Assembly: GCF_025979705.1 (NCBI RefSeq)
Contig: NZ_CP110137.1
Location: 62,001-126,000, forward strand
Direction of reading: 5' to 3'
Source: Hymenobacter sp. YIM 151858-1
GTDB taxonomy: Bacteria > Bacteroidota > Bacteroidia > Cytophagales > Hymenobacteraceae
Length of the DNA: 64,000 nt
Positions 24,386 through 34,817 of the stretch are shown here, one piece after another. Both the position numbers and the translations under genes were made by a program. Positions within the stretch are counted from its first letter, which is position 1. Each line of letters opens with the position of its first letter. The notes under the pieces are model-generated. The model worked only from the letters and a program-made list of their open reading frames with translations. It did no database searches and was not told the DNA's origin.

Positions 24386-25577
24386 TTTTTTGTCATTTTT
24401 TGAATTGTGAAGTCAGCCGATTCTTCTGCAAGCCAAGAAACGCCAAGAGCTCCTCCTATTCCACCAACTATTCCACCTACGAAACCTCCAGCGGGTACAG
24501 TCACTTCTGCCAAAGGTCCTCCTAATAAACCCAGTGTGGCTCCAACTTTAGTCCCTAATATGGCTCCTCCCCAAGCACCAGCCCATCCACCTGCTACACT
24601 AGCTGATGTTTTGATTGTGTTAGTACCTATTCCATTATCTTGATAAACAGCGTTTCCAATGCGTACTACATCTGTCGCAATTGCCAGTGGCTTGACAACC
24701 TTACCAACCCCATCTAATGTTTTGCCTGTCGTTTCCAGAGCTGATAAAGTTTTAGCTCCCCCTGGGATTGGATGATGAAGTTTTGAACCTGGTGCCCCAT
24801 TAATATGTGGAAAACGTGTCACTGCATCAGGTTTGTCGAATCTAACGACAGGTATACCTACCGGTTTGCCATTTTTTATGCGACCTAAAGTATTGTCTTG
24901 GATGCCAAATCGTGTGTCCCCTCCAGTAGTTTTCACTACGCCTGTTTGTCTATCCCTCATTTTGTAGATACTATATCTCTGATTAAGTCCTGAGTTAAGG
25001 CCTTTTGCAACATTACCAGTAGCTCTCACTGGCGGACATCCACCTGGGCACCGTCCATCCAAGTCATTATAACGCACGGCATTATCCAACCCAAACTGGT
25101 AGGTTCCCCAGCTTTCCTGGTCGGCTTCCTCGGCGTCGGGGTCGACGACGCTCCAGCGCCCAAGGGTCGGGTCGAAGAAGCGCCAGCCGTGGTCGTGCCA
25201 GCGCAGGCCGAACTCGTCCTGGCGCTCCTTGCCGTTCCAGGTGTGCTTGTTCTCGGCCGTGGGGGCTTGGTTGAGCCCGGCCATCTCCAGGCCGTAGGGG
25301 TCGTACTGGGTCTCCTGCACCTGCAGCCCCTGCCGGTGCTCGACGGTGATGTCGTCGAAGTACACCTCCTCCAGGCTTTCGTTGCCCACGTAGACGGTCA
25401 CGAAGCCGGCCCGCGGCGCCACTACTTGCGTGAACAGCCGTTCGTAGCCCCCGTTGGCCGCGGCCGTGAGCGGCACGGTGTGCTGGGCCACCAGGTTCGA
25501 GTCGGCGTCGAAGACGAGCAGGCGCGCGTAGGCCTTGGGCACGCCGCCGGGCAGCTGCGGCAGGGCCGGCACCAAAC
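24382..25577 (-). CDS. Orphan Rhs C-terminal tip 1 (glycine-zipper toxin end)
   Basis: About 397 residues with no own signal or start of note. The first 175 residues repeat the hyperconserved Rhs core of the large toxin gene (NGKERQDEFGLRWHDHGWRF, LGRWSVVDPDAEEADQESWG, ending RYNDLDG). The variable tip follows: a segment with VRFDKPDAVTRFPHINGAPG and KLHHPIPGG, then a glycine-zipper stretch (GGWAGAWGGAILGTKVGATL, GGFVGGIVGGIGGALG) that could insert in membranes. At nucleotide level the core matches 28225-28747 almost exactly except for a short divergent patch, and the match stops abruptly near 25577. It is a silent cassette that could be recombined onto the main gene; expression from its own start is doubtful. 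Confidence 0.75.
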
Positions 25578-25641
25578 CCGACAGTTATCGATTTGGTCTG
25601 TTCTTCTTGGCGCCACAGGCAATCCTAAGTCTATTTGATGC

Positions 25642-26046
25642 TTATTTAGATTTTAGATGAAGTAATAGCTCTTCAAGCGAACTCGCGATTTTTGTTGGCT
25701 CGTAATCCATTGTCATCCCAATAAAAGGAAACTCTACTATGTCGCATGCCTTATCAAAGGCATAAGCAGTATCACCTCCGTCTGAACCAAATATTTGGTA
25801 TCCAGGAGCAAACTCTTCTACAGAGTAGTCAACATTTAAATCTTTTATTTCCTCGCTTGGCCATATTACTAGGTAATTCTCCCCTACAGAACCTTCGCCT
25901 CCGTTTGTTGCAGCCATAAACTGTAAATAATCCAAAGGAGGACTTTTAAATATGTCGACAATGGTTTTTTCAATTTCAGCAGTTGGGATATCTACAGCCG
26001 TATTTGGGGTAAAATCCGTGAAAAATTGAGTGAGTACTGTGTTCAT
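25642..26046 (-). CDS. SUKH (SMI1/KNR4) family immunity protein
   Basis: A 134-residue protein from the ATG at 26046, which overlaps the upstream toxin's TGA. It has the SUKH pattern: an N-terminal helix (AEIEKTIVDIFKSPPLDYLQ), FMAATNGGEGSVGENYLVIW with the Asn-Gly-Gly-Glu core, EEFAPGYQIFGSDGGDTAYA, and CDIVEFPFIGMTMD. SUKH proteins neutralise many nuclease toxins of polymorphic systems. It fits the HNH-type tip encoded just before it. Confidence 0.85.
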   Translation of the reverse strand: MNTVLTQFFTDFTPNTAVDIPTAEIEKTIVDIFKSPPLDYLQFMAATNGGEGSVGENYLVIWPSEEIKDLNVDYSVEEFAPGYQIFGSDGGDTAYAFDKACDIVEFPFIGMTMDYEPTKIASSLEELLLHLKSK

Positions 26047-27130
26047 TTCAAAGATTTTTGAAGGTTGTTCCACCAAGTTGTGTATTGTGCGTGTTCCTTC
26101 CTTGTTAAAGGTACTTTGTTGTTTGGATCTGTTGGGCTTCCACCAAATTTAACTGGCTGTATTTCGTGTATATCCTTCCCTTTTAGGGCTGGATTTTGCT
26201 TGTGAATTTTAGCGTTTGCTTTATTAGCTGACGTGCGTGCTGTAGCATAATCACTGCCTTCGAGGAGTCTGAATGGTCCCTTAGGTTTAGGTACTCCTCC
26301 ATGCGGGTATCCACTCCAGTCTGATATAGAAAACTCACCACTAGTTGCAACCTTTACAGCTTTCTTTCCTGCTTGCGCAACAGCATTAGCAACAACGGTT
26401 TTGCCACCAGTTTTGGCGAAGAGCAGTCCACCTTTCAATACACTACCTGCGCCGCCACCTGCTACTAAAGAACCGACGTTAGCTACGTCAAGCAAATCGG
26501 AGCCAAGATTTGCTGCCAACTCGCGTCCGTTTGTGGCCGGCATGCGTGCATACATTCGAATGCGACCGTCCTCGCCAAGGGAGGCCCGCTTCGTAGGCAT
26601 CATGCCAAAGCCTCCACTGGGTGTCATGTCCCCCATGAACATTGCGGTGTTAACTGCTGACACAGCCAACCCCGCAGCTGTGCTGTAGAGCATGCCCGCC
26701 ACGGTGGGTACTTCTGGGTCGCCTGGTGCCCGCCCGTCGAGGTCGTTGTACCTAACAGCATTATCCATTCCGAAGTGGTAGGTGCCCCAGCTTTCCTGAT
26801 CGGCCTCCTCCGCGTCCGGGTCCACCACCACCCAGCGGCCGAGCTGCGCATCGAAGAAGCGCCAGCCGTGGTCGTTCCACCGGAGGCCGAACTCGTCCTG
26901 GCGTTCCTTGCCGTTCCAGGTGTATTTGTTCTCGACGGTGGGCGCTTTGTTTAAGCCGGCCAGCTCCAGGCCGTACGGGTCGTACTGGGTTTCCTGCACC
27001 TGCAGCCCCTGCCGGTGCTCCACCGTCACGTCGTCAAAGTACACCTCCTCTTGGCTTTCGTTGCCCACGTACGCCGTCACGTAGCCGGGTTGCGGCACGA
27101 CGACGCGCGCCAGCAGGGGTTCGTAGCTAC
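26043..27130 (-). CDS. Orphan Rhs C-terminal tip 2 (HNH-type nuclease)
   Basis: Homology to the main Rhs gene starts near 27130 (YEPLLARVVVPQPGYVTAY), upstream of the first usable start (GTG 27098). The core (NGKERQDEFGLRWNDHGWRF to RYNDLDG) is followed by an unrelated tip of about 215 residues. Its last part reads KANAKIHKQNPALKGKDIHE, IQPVKFGGSPTDPNNKVPL and EHAQYTTWWNNLQ, the H-E-I-x-P-V-x-x-G-G-S-P-x-D-x-x-N-K pattern of HNH/Endo VII-type toxin nucleases. It is paired with a SUKH immunity gene. Like tip 1 it is likely a donor cassette rather than an independently secreted toxin. Confidence 0.8.
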
Positions 27131-27311
27131 CTGCGCCCTCAGCATGACATGTGCCCTAAGGCCACTGTCAGTAGCCTGAAATAGTCAAAGGTTAGCGCGC
27201 TAAGTTGCCTACGATCCGGCGGTCGTGAAGCGATAGTGAACAATGGGAAAAGCGGAAGTAAGGATTACTTGCGTTTTACCTACAATCACATTCCGTTCTA
27301 CCGTTATGAAT

Positions 27312-27569
27312 TTAATCGTATATAAAAGAAAGATTGTCAATTAAAATTTCTAATGCCCGTCCATACTCGGTAGGCTCAGAGTTGCTTGAAAAACCATTAG
27401 AAGATAACTCATCTGAAATAATATCTACAAGATGTTCAAACTGGTCTTTATTTCCTCTTAAAACCATTTCCTTATCCCTAATAACAGGATTGAAACTAAT
27501 TAGAAGTTCGGGAATATTCATTTTCTCCAAAATCGAGAAATATTTTTTGGGTAAAATTACTTCCTTCAT
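27312..27569 (-). CDS. Small immunity protein for the main Rhs toxin
   Basis: An 85-residue acidic, AT-rich protein (PKKYFSILEKMNIPELLIS, GNKDQFEHLVDIISDELSSN, EYGRALEILIDNLSF). ATG 27569 overlaps the TGA of the giant Rhs gene, the same ATGA coupling as in the other two pairs. No family recognised. Its position makes it the probable antidote for the RNase-like tip. The 27131-27311 gap holds only recombination debris. Confidence 0.65.
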   Translation of the reverse strand: MKEVILPKKYFSILEKMNIPELLISFNPVIRDKEMVLRGNKDQFEHLVDIISDELSSNGFSSNSEPTEYGRALEILIDNLSFIYD

Positions 27570-30500
27570 CGTATTGCTCCAGGATTATAATTAGCGCCTG
27601 TTTCCTTTAAGGCTCTTCTTTGTGCGGCACCACCTCCAGGTGCCGCATCGCGTCTTTGTGGCCGCGGCTCCGCATAGGCTTTGGGACCACGCGCTTTGCC
27701 AAATGTAGTCACTACTTTCCCTTCAGGGTTCTTAATGACTGTAGCACTTCCTCCCTTGTAACTTGTATTGCCATTTGGCTGAATAGCAATCTTCTTAGGA
27801 TTAGATACTGCATCGACAATAGCTGAAGCCTTTACCCCCTTGCCGCCGTTCCTGTTCACTGCTTGATTGAGTCCATGTCTTGTATAGCCAGTAATTGAAC
27901 CTTGAGCTACTTCAGCTGCAACGACCTTTTTAGCACCCTGTTCAAATAATCTGCCGGCTCCTGCTTTACCAGTAGGTAAGAAATTTAGCCCAACAGATAA
28001 TGCGTCAAGGCCAAAAGATTTTGCTTCTTGCACAGTACCTCCGACTGGAACTGTAGCGTAATGTATCCCCATTGAAACCTCATCCTCATATACTTGAGCT
28101 TGTAATTTCGTTGAAGACCCGGTAGCGTAAGCCCAAGAACTAAAAAAAACATTTGCACTAGAAGCTGCAAAATCTACAATTCCCCGAGCAACAGTTGGTG
28201 GTTCACCAACTGGTTCCCCCGGCGCTTTACCGTCGAGGTCGTTGTAGCGCACGGCATTGTCGAGTCCGAAGTGGTAGGTGCCCCAACTTTCCTGGTCGGC
28301 TTCCTCGGCGTCGGGGTCGACGACGCTCCAGCGCCCAAGGGTCGGGTCGAAGAAGCGCCAGCCGTGGTCGTGCCAGCGCAGGCCGAACTCGTCCTGGCGT
28401 TCCTTGCCGTTCCAGGTGTACTTGTTCTCCAGCGCGGGTGCTTTGTTCAGGCCCGCCAGCTCCAGGCCGTAGGGGTCGTACTGGGTCTCCTGCACCTGCA
28501 GCCCCTGCCGGTGCTCGACGGTGATGTCGTCGAAGTACACCTCCTCCAGGCTTTCGTTGCCCACGTAGACGGTCACGAAGCCGGCCCGCGGCGCCACTAC
28601 TTGCGTGAACAGCCGTTCGTAGCCCCCGTTGGCCGCGGCCGTGAGCGGCACGGTGTGCTGGGCCACCAGGTTCGAGTCGGCGTCGAAGACGAGCAGGCGC
28701 GCGTAGGCCTTGGGCACGCCGCCGGGCAGCTGCGGCAGGGCCGGCACCAGCCCCAGCCCCAGGCTTAGCAAGGGCAGCACCCGCGCGCGTTTGGTGCCTT
28801 CTATGCTAGGCAATGGCGCGGGTTGCTGCGGCAGCAGCGACGCCACAAAGGAAGCCAAGGAGAAGCCCCACTGGGGGTCCTGCACCGGCTGCAGGTACAG
28901 CCCGTACGCCTCGATTGATACCGTGTCGCCTTTCGCGACAGCCAGCTGCTTGATCACGCCCATGGGCGCGGGCCGCGTGCCGCCGGCCGAAAGGCGGGCC
29001 ACCCCGTCGCCCGAGCGGACAAACTGCCGGCTGGCCGGGGTGCGCACCGGCGGCGAGACGGACGCCGAGTCGAAGAGCTGCTGCTCGCGCTGGGTCTGCT
29101 CCGGGTTGGAGTCCAGCCCAGCGTAGTAGCTGAGCCGCTCGCCGCGCTTGACGGCGGCGCGCAAATTGCCCAGGTGGTCCTTCAGCGTGTACTCGTGCAC
29201 GTAGCGCGTCTGCACTTGGTTCGCCGCGTCGCGCTGCACGAAGCGCAGCACCCGGCCCTCGCCGTGGCTGAGCCAGCGCAGCGAGTCGCCTTCGTACTGC
29301 CACGCGCCCAAGTAGTCAGTGCGCACCGCGGGTTGGCCTTGGGCGTAGGCCAGCTTGGCGACTTTCTGCCCGGCGGCCGTGTAGCGGAACTGCAGCGAGT
29401 CGCCCGAGCTCCAAGTAATGCTCTGCGGCAGGTGCAGGTAATTGTAGCGGATGCGCGCGATGCCCTTGTTGCGGTCGCTAACGAGCGAGCCCGCCGCGTT
29501 GTAGGTGTAGTCGGGGTTCATCGCGCCCTGGCTGGCGTAGTCAGGCTGAGCGCTGCCGTTGGTCGCGCCGTCGGAGAAGTCCGGGCGCGCGGGTTGTTTA
29601 GCGCCGAAGCTGCTGGCCGCGGGGGCCAGGTCGTCGACGCGCAGCAGGCGGTTGCTGGCCACCCCGGCGCTGCCGGCGGCTGGTTGGTAGCGGTAGCGCA
29701 AGTTGTCCGTTTCAGCGTACCGCGCTGGTGTAGTCCGCGTGGCCGCCTGCACCAGCCCGCGGCGGCGCAGCGTGAGCAGGTTGCCGTTGGCGTCGTAGCT
29801 GGCGCCCCAGAAGCGGTAGTTGGAGCGCTCAGCGCCCCACCCTGCCCCGGCCGCGGGCCCGGTGCGGGCCACGAAGTCGCCCTGCAAGAGGCGGCTCAGG
29901 TTGTCGTAGCGGTAGCCGTAGGCGCGCTGCACGTTGTCGTTATACCCGCGCCAGGTCTGCCCGGCAATGTTGCCGTTGTATTGCCGGTCCTCAAAGCCGC
30001 AGTCGTAGTGCAAGGAAAGGGCAAACACGTCGCCGGTGCCGGCGAGCGGCGCCTCGGGGTTGTTGAGTTGCGTGAGCCAGCCGCGGACGTTGTAGCGGTA
30101 ATTAAGCGTTTGCAGCGCGTTGCCCACGGCTTTGCTTTCCACCTGGCCCAGTTCGTTGTAGGTGTGGGCGGCCAACGTAACTTCCGCTTCATGGTCTAGC
30201 TGCTGCTTGGTTTCGAGCAGGCGGCCGGCGTGGTCGTAGCGTTGGGTTTCTCGCACCGCCAGCTCGGCGTGGTTGGGTCCCTGGTGGGTGGCGTAACTGC
30301 CGAGGGCTTTGCCGGAGAAGTCGTAGCGGGTGGTCACCACGTCCCGCCCGCCGCGGGCGTTGGTGCTCTGCACCTGAATGGGGCGGGCTTTCTCGTCAAA
30401 GAACGTAGTGGTGCTCAGCCAGGCACCGGGTTCAGTTTCGGCCACGCCCAGTACCCGCACCAGAGAGCGGGTAGCCAAGCCCGTTACCCGGGTGTCGGCC

Positions 30501-33500
30501 TGGGGCACGTCCCCGCCGAGCTGCGCCGTGGTGGGCGGAGCGTACTGCGCGTCGGCTTGCCCGTCGCGGTTGAAGTCGTAACCGTCATAGTACGACACCG
30601 TCAGCAGCTGGTCGGCGACTTTCAGCTGCGGGAACGCCTGATTACTATAGTAGGCATGAGCAAGCGTCGCCGCGGCGCTCGGCGCCTCGTAATTACGGGA
30701 CGCGGCAGCAGCTTGATTTTGTAAGGCGCGGTGCACCTGCGCGGGCGTGCCGCCGAGCTCCGGAAAGCGCGTCAAGGCCGTGTACACCACCCGCCCCAAC
30801 GCGTCGTACTTGGTGGCCGTCCACTCGCCGCGTGCGCGTTGCGCCACGTCCTGCGTGAGCACCGGCCGGTCCAGCTCGTCGTAAACTGTGTATTGGTAGC
30901 CGTCCTGGTCGGGCACTTGCTTTTCCACCAAGCGGCCTTGCGCATCGTGATGGTAGCGGAACAGCAAGCGTTCCACGCCCGCACCCGTGACCTGCCAGTT
31001 GTTCTGGCGAATTTGTTGCACGGCCTTGGGCGGCAACACCGCCCGCAGGCGCCCGAAGTCGTCGTAGACGTAGTACGTGCTTAACCATTGGTCCGGCGCC
31101 GGTACCGGGCCGCAGGTAGCCTTGACGCGCAGGGTTTTACCGTGTCCAATGCAAGGGTCCGTGTTCAACTCCTCGTTGCTGACCCATATGCGCACGCTGG
31201 TGGAATTAGCGGCCAATTGCGCCGCTACCCGTTGCCGCACGGCGGCTGTCACGTCCGCACTGCACCCGGCCTCGAAGGCGAAGGTAGCGCAATCGACACC
31301 GCTGCCCCGCCCGTACGTGGCTTGCTCGATGCCGGTGATCACGCTGCCTGCCGGCGCCGTGAGCGTCAGCCACCCGCTTCCTTCTTGTTGCATGACGCAC
31401 AACGAACCTTTTGCGGGTTCAGCGCTCGCTTGAGCCTGCGTTGGCCGGGTCAACTCTACTTGCTTCAGCACTACTTGCCCCTCCTTGTCAGCATATTCCT
31501 GCACACGCTGGCCTTGTTCGTCGCGGGTTTCCTTGACCCACAGTTCACCCGCAGCATACGTGCCCAGCGATGAAAGTTCTTCGCGCTGGGTGCCGTAGCC
31601 GGGCTGCCAGCGTCGGACGGCGTCCGCATTGGCGTTCGGCCGCTCGCCGAACGTGACCGCGCGGCCCGTGCTCAGGGCCCAACTCTCACCGGGGCTGGCC
31701 TGGGCCAGCACCCGGTTCAAGGGCGACGGCTCGAAAGCCACCTCTGTGAACGCCACCCCGGTCTTGGGCAAGGTCGCCGTTAGGCGTTGGGTGGCGGCAT
31801 CTGCGCTGAGCGGTTGCTGCGTGAGCGCGTCCGCGCCCGTGCCGCCGTAAAACAACGGCTGTTCCCGCAACGCATTGGGGTAATATCCGCTCGCGGCCGC
31901 CGTCTGGCCGTCGGCCGTGTAAGGCAGGTATTGCTTGGGTTGGCGGCCGAGCGCGTCGTAGGCCACGGGCTGGACCACGTCGCGGCCCGCGGGCGACTGG
32001 CGGTGCAGCACGGTTTGCAGCGGGCGGCCGAGCCCATCGGCATACTCGGTTTTGACGGCTACCTGACTGGGATCAACCGCAGCGGTAGCCCCGCCGCTAA
32101 CCACAAGGGGGGCCAGGCGGTTACCCGGGATGGGGCCCTCGAAGGTGCCGGAGGGCAGTTGCCAGGCCACGGCCAGATTGTCGCCGCCGCCCCATTCCTG
32201 TTGCCGGGCTTCCACGTAGTAGCGGCGGCCAGCCTCGAGGCGTACGGGCGCCGAGCGCTGTTGGGCGTACCACGACCATTGCCGCTCGGATGTCCAACCG
32301 GGCACAGTGGCGATCAAGGTTTTGCGGGTCGGGTTGTCGTCCGAACTTAAGTAGAGTTCGCAGTTATCGTCCCCCGCCACCCAGAAGGTGTAATCGCCGG
32401 TTTCCGGGGGATACACGTACCCGCGCAGGCGGGAGGCGTAGCTGTCGCTGATGTGGCTGGGACCCTCCAGCAACCCGCGAAGTTCGGTGCGGTGTGGGGG
32501 CGTGTTAACCGGCACGTCGGCGATGGTGCCGGAGTAATTGCCCCAGTATTCCCAGAGCACCTGACCCGTGGGGGCTGGCGGAGCCGCCTGGCGGGCTTGG
32601 GCCAGGTCGGTTAGCGGCTCTTGCGGCGTGTAGGTGCGCACGTAATTCACCGGTTTCGCGGAGCCGCTGCGGGCGGTCGGCAAGGATGGGGTGACGGGGG
32701 TCGGGCAGTTCGCGGCCACCGGCTCGTTGTAGGGCAACGGGCTGTAGGGGAGCATGTCTACCCACAGCGGCCGGGTCAGCAAGCCGGTCCAGCGCACCCA
32801 GTCGTTGGTGACGCGGACTTGGTATGCGCCCTCGCTGGCCTCGTCCAGGCGGGCGATGACGTAGGTTGAATCGGTGGCGCCGGGGATGTCAACCCAGGCT
32901 TCGCCCACGCGGCGCTGCCACTGGTAGCGGTTGTAGCGGCCGGCCATGCCTCGGTGCAGTATCAGCCGTTGGCCCACGACCCCGGCTACGGTATCGGCGG
33001 GCTGCCGTTGCCGCTGCTGGCCGTAGAAGAACGCAAAGGGGGCGTAATCTGGGCGAGTGAGGTTACGTTCGATGCTGGCAAAGTCCAGGTAATTGCCTTG
33101 GGCCGTGACGACCACGTTATCACCGAGCGGGTGCTCTAAGAAGCTGGGCAGGTAGTTGAAGTCGTTGCCGTTAAGCAGCAAATAGCGAGTGCGCGGCGAG
33201 CGGGCATAGAACACCGGCACGGCCCCGCGCAACCGGTTGTTAGCCAGGTCGAGGGTTTCCACGCCCAACGAATCGGTGAGCGGTCCGCTCAGGCGGTTGT
33301 CGCGCAGGCGCAGTTCGTAGAGCTGCCCGAGCTGTTGCCACGAGCGCGGTATCCCGCCGGTCAGGTAGTTGTTGTGCAGCAGCAGACGCTGCAGGCTGCG
33401 TAGATTGCCCCAGCTGGCGGGCAGCGATCCGGTAAGCCGGTTGCCGGATAGTTCGAGGCGCACTAAATTGCCCAGTTGGCTCCACTCGTCCGGCAACGGA

Positions 33501-34807
33501 CCGGTGAGTTGGTTGTTCCACAAGACCAGCTCGTACAAGTTGGTCAACCGGCCCAGGGCAGCTGGTGCGTGGCCGGTGAAGCGGTTGCCGGACAGGTGCA
33601 AGCTTTGCAACGCCGTAGCGCAGCCCAGCGAGTCGGGGATGCGGCCGCTGAGTTGGTTGTTGGTCAGCTGCAGCAGCTGCAGTTGCCGCAACCGCCCCAA
33701 TGCTTCGGGCAGGTTCCCCGTCAGGCGGTTGTTGTGCAGGTTGATAAACCGCACCTTGGTCCACTTGCCCAACGTGCCCGGCAACGGGCCGGTAAGCTGA
33801 TTGTTGTGGGCATTAAAGTCTTCTAGGTGTTGCCATTGACCTAGCGTACCTGGCAGGGCGCCTGCCAATTGGTTCCACTCCAGGTTTACGGCCCGCACGC
33901 GGTGCCAATTGCCGAGTTCAGCCGGCACGGCCCCCCGCAATTCGTTCATCGTTAAGCTGACCACCTCCAAGTTGACTAACTGTCCCAACTCCTTGGGCAA
34001 GCGGCCCCGCACTTGGCTTTGCGACATGTGCAGGACGCGCAGTTGGCGCAGGCCGCCCCAGGCCGCGGGGATGGAGTCGCGAAACTGGTTTTGCCAGAGC
34101 TGCAGGCTTTCCAGCGAATCGAGCTGGCCCAGGCCGGGCGGCAACGGTCCTATCAGGGGGTTGACCCCCAAATCCAAGGTGCGCAGCCGCCGCAATCGGC
34201 TCACGGAGTCGGGGATGGCACCGCCCAAGCCGTTGGCGTTCAAGCTCAGGTATTGCAAGTTGGCCAAGCGGGTCAGCTCAACCGGAATGCTGCCCGAAAG
34301 CCGATTGTGGTAGAGGTTGAGGGCCGTCAGCTGCCGCAGCCGGCCTAGGGAAGCCGGAATGGGACCTGCCAACTGGTTTTGCTGCAGGGACAAGCTGCGC
34401 AGTTGGCTCAACTGCCCGAGCTCGGCCGGTATGGCGCCCGTCAGCCCCTCCCAGTTTTGCCACAAAGCTAGCTCCTGCAAACCCCTCAGCTCACCCAAGC
34501 AAGGCGGGATAGAACCCTTGAGGTTGTTGGCGTACAAGTTGAGGTAGGTCACATCGCCGTTGGCTACGCGCACCCCGTACCAGTTGCCCACGTCGGCGAG
34601 GGAGGTACCGAGGAGCCAGTTGTCCTTTCGCATCCACTGCGGGCCGCCGGTTGCGTAGTAGAACTGGCGCAGCACGCGCAGTTCGGTCGAGTCGGCGACC
34701 AAGCCTTGGCCGGCCATTTGCGCCCGCGACGGGCGGGCAACGCCGACAAGTAGAAGCGCGAATAGAACGAGGGCGTAGCGCGCCCCGGTACGTAAAGACA
34801 CAGTCAT
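27566..34807 (-). CDS. Giant LRR-PA14-Rhs polymorphic toxin
   Basis: A 2413-residue secreted protein. Signal peptide 1-29 (ALVLFALLLVGVARPSRAQ). Residues about 69-552 are some twenty plant-type leucine-rich repeats (L-x-x-N-x-L-x-G-x-I/L-P-x-x-L-G). An Ig-like region follows (GAYQVRVTNDW), then a PA14 domain (about 754-902: LRGYVYPPETGDYTFWVAGD). A DUF6443-like domain (EYADGLGRPLQTVLHRQSP) leads into a long Rhs/YD shell and the conserved core (about 2127-2193). The tip (2194-2413) includes GYTRHGLNQAVNRNGGKGVK, VDAVSNPKKI and TVIKNPEGKVVTTFG, resembling DUF4258/BECR-type RNases. The gene follows the 1210-residue YD gene by 10 bp. LRR and PA14 probably bind partner proteins and glycans on target cells. 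Confidence 0.9.
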   Translation of the reverse strand: MTVSLRTGARYALVLFALLLVGVARPSRAQMAGQGLVADSTELRVLRQFYYATGGPQWMRKDNWLLGTSLADVGNWYGVRVANGDVTYLNLYANNLKGSIPPCLGELRGLQELALWQNWEGLTGAIPAELGQLSQLRSLSLQQNQLAGPIPASLGRLRQLTALNLYHNRLSGSIPVELTRLANLQYLSLNANGLGGAIPDSVSRLRRLRTLDLGVNPLIGPLPPGLGQLDSLESLQLWQNQFRDSIPAAWGGLRQLRVLHMSQSQVRGRLPKELGQLVNLEVVSLTMNELRGAVPAELGNWHRVRAVNLEWNQLAGALPGTLGQWQHLEDFNAHNNQLTGPLPGTLGKWTKVRFINLHNNRLTGNLPEALGRLRQLQLLQLTNNQLSGRIPDSLGCATALQSLHLSGNRFTGHAPAALGRLTNLYELVLWNNQLTGPLPDEWSQLGNLVRLELSGNRLTGSLPASWGNLRSLQRLLLHNNYLTGGIPRSWQQLGQLYELRLRDNRLSGPLTDSLGVETLDLANNRLRGAVPVFYARSPRTRYLLLNGNDFNYLPSFLEHPLGDNVVVTAQGNYLDFASIERNLTRPDYAPFAFFYGQQRQRQPADTVAGVVGQRLILHRGMAGRYNRYQWQRRVGEAWVDIPGATDSTYVIARLDEASEGAYQVRVTNDWVRWTGLLTRPLWVDMLPYSPLPYNEPVAANCPTPVTPSLPTARSGSAKPVNYVRTYTPQEPLTDLAQARQAAPPAPTGQVLWEYWGNYSGTIADVPVNTPPHRTELRGLLEGPSHISDSYASRLRGYVYPPETGDYTFWVAGDDNCELYLSSDDNPTRKTLIATVPGWTSERQWSWYAQQRSAPVRLEAGRRYYVEARQQEWGGGDNLAVAWQLPSGTFEGPIPGNRLAPLVVSGGATAAVDPSQVAVKTEYADGLGRPLQTVLHRQSPAGRDVVQPVAYDALGRQPKQYLPYTADGQTAAASGYYPNALREQPLFYGGTGADALTQQPLSADAATQRLTATLPKTGVAFTEVAFEPSPLNRVLAQASPGESWALSTGRAVTFGERPNANADAVRRWQPGYGTQREELSSLGTYAAGELWVKETRDEQGQRVQEYADKEGQVVLKQVELTRPTQAQASAEPAKGSLCVMQQEGSGWLTLTAPAGSVITGIEQATYGRGSGVDCATFAFEAGCSADVTAAVRQRVAAQLAANSTSVRIWVSNEELNTDPCIGHGKTLRVKATCGPVPAPDQWLSTYYVYDDFGRLRAVLPPKAVQQIRQNNWQVTGAGVERLLFRYHHDAQGRLVEKQVPDQDGYQYTVYDELDRPVLTQDVAQRARGEWTATKYDALGRVVYTALTRFPELGGTPAQVHRALQNQAAAASRNYEAPSAAATLAHAYYSNQAFPQLKVADQLLTVSYYDGYDFNRDGQADAQYAPPTTAQLGGDVPQADTRVTGLATRSLVRVLGVAETEPGAWLSTTTFFDEKARPIQVQSTNARGGRDVVTTRYDFSGKALGSYATHQGPNHAELAVRETQRYDHAGRLLETKQQLDHEAEVTLAAHTYNELGQVESKAVGNALQTLNYRYNVRGWLTQLNNPEAPLAGTGDVFALSLHYDCGFEDRQYNGNIAGQTWRGYNDNVQRAYGYRYDNLSRLLQGDFVARTGPAAGAGWGAERSNYRFWGASYDANGNLLTLRRRGLVQAATRTTPARYAETDNLRYRYQPAAGSAGVASNRLLRVDDLAPAASSFGAKQPARPDFSDGATNGSAQPDYASQGAMNPDYTYNAAGSLVSDRNKGIARIRYNYLHLPQSITWSSGDSLQFRYTAAGQKVAKLAYAQGQPAVRTDYLGAWQYEGDSLRWLSHGEGRVLRFVQRDAANQVQTRYVHEYTLKDHLGNLRAAVKRGERLSYYAGLDSNPEQTQREQQLFDSASVSPPVRTPASRQFVRSGDGVARLSAGGTRPAPMGVIKQLAVAKGDTVSIEAYGLYLQPVQDPQWGFSLASFVASLLPQQPAPLPSIEGTKRARVLPLLSLGLGLVPALPQLPGGVPKAYARLLVFDADSNLVAQHTVPLTAAANGGYERLFTQVVAPRAGFVTVYVGNESLEEVYFDDITVEHRQGLQVQETQYDPYGLELAGLNKAPALENKYTWNGKERQDEFGLRWHDHGWRFFDPTLGRWSVVDPDAEEADQESWGTYHFGLDNAVRYNDLDGKAPGEPVGEPPTVARGIVDFAASSANVFFSSWAYATGSSTKLQAQVYEDEVSMGIHYATVPVGGTVQEAKSFGLDALSVGLNFLPTGKAGAGRLFEQGAKKVVAAEVAQGSITGYTRHGLNQAVNRNGGKGVKASAIVDAVSNPKKIAIQPNGNTSYKGGSATVIKNPEGKVVTTFGKARGPKAYAEPRPQRRDAAPGGGAAQRRALKETGANYNPGAIR

Positions 34808-34817
34808 AGCGGTACGC

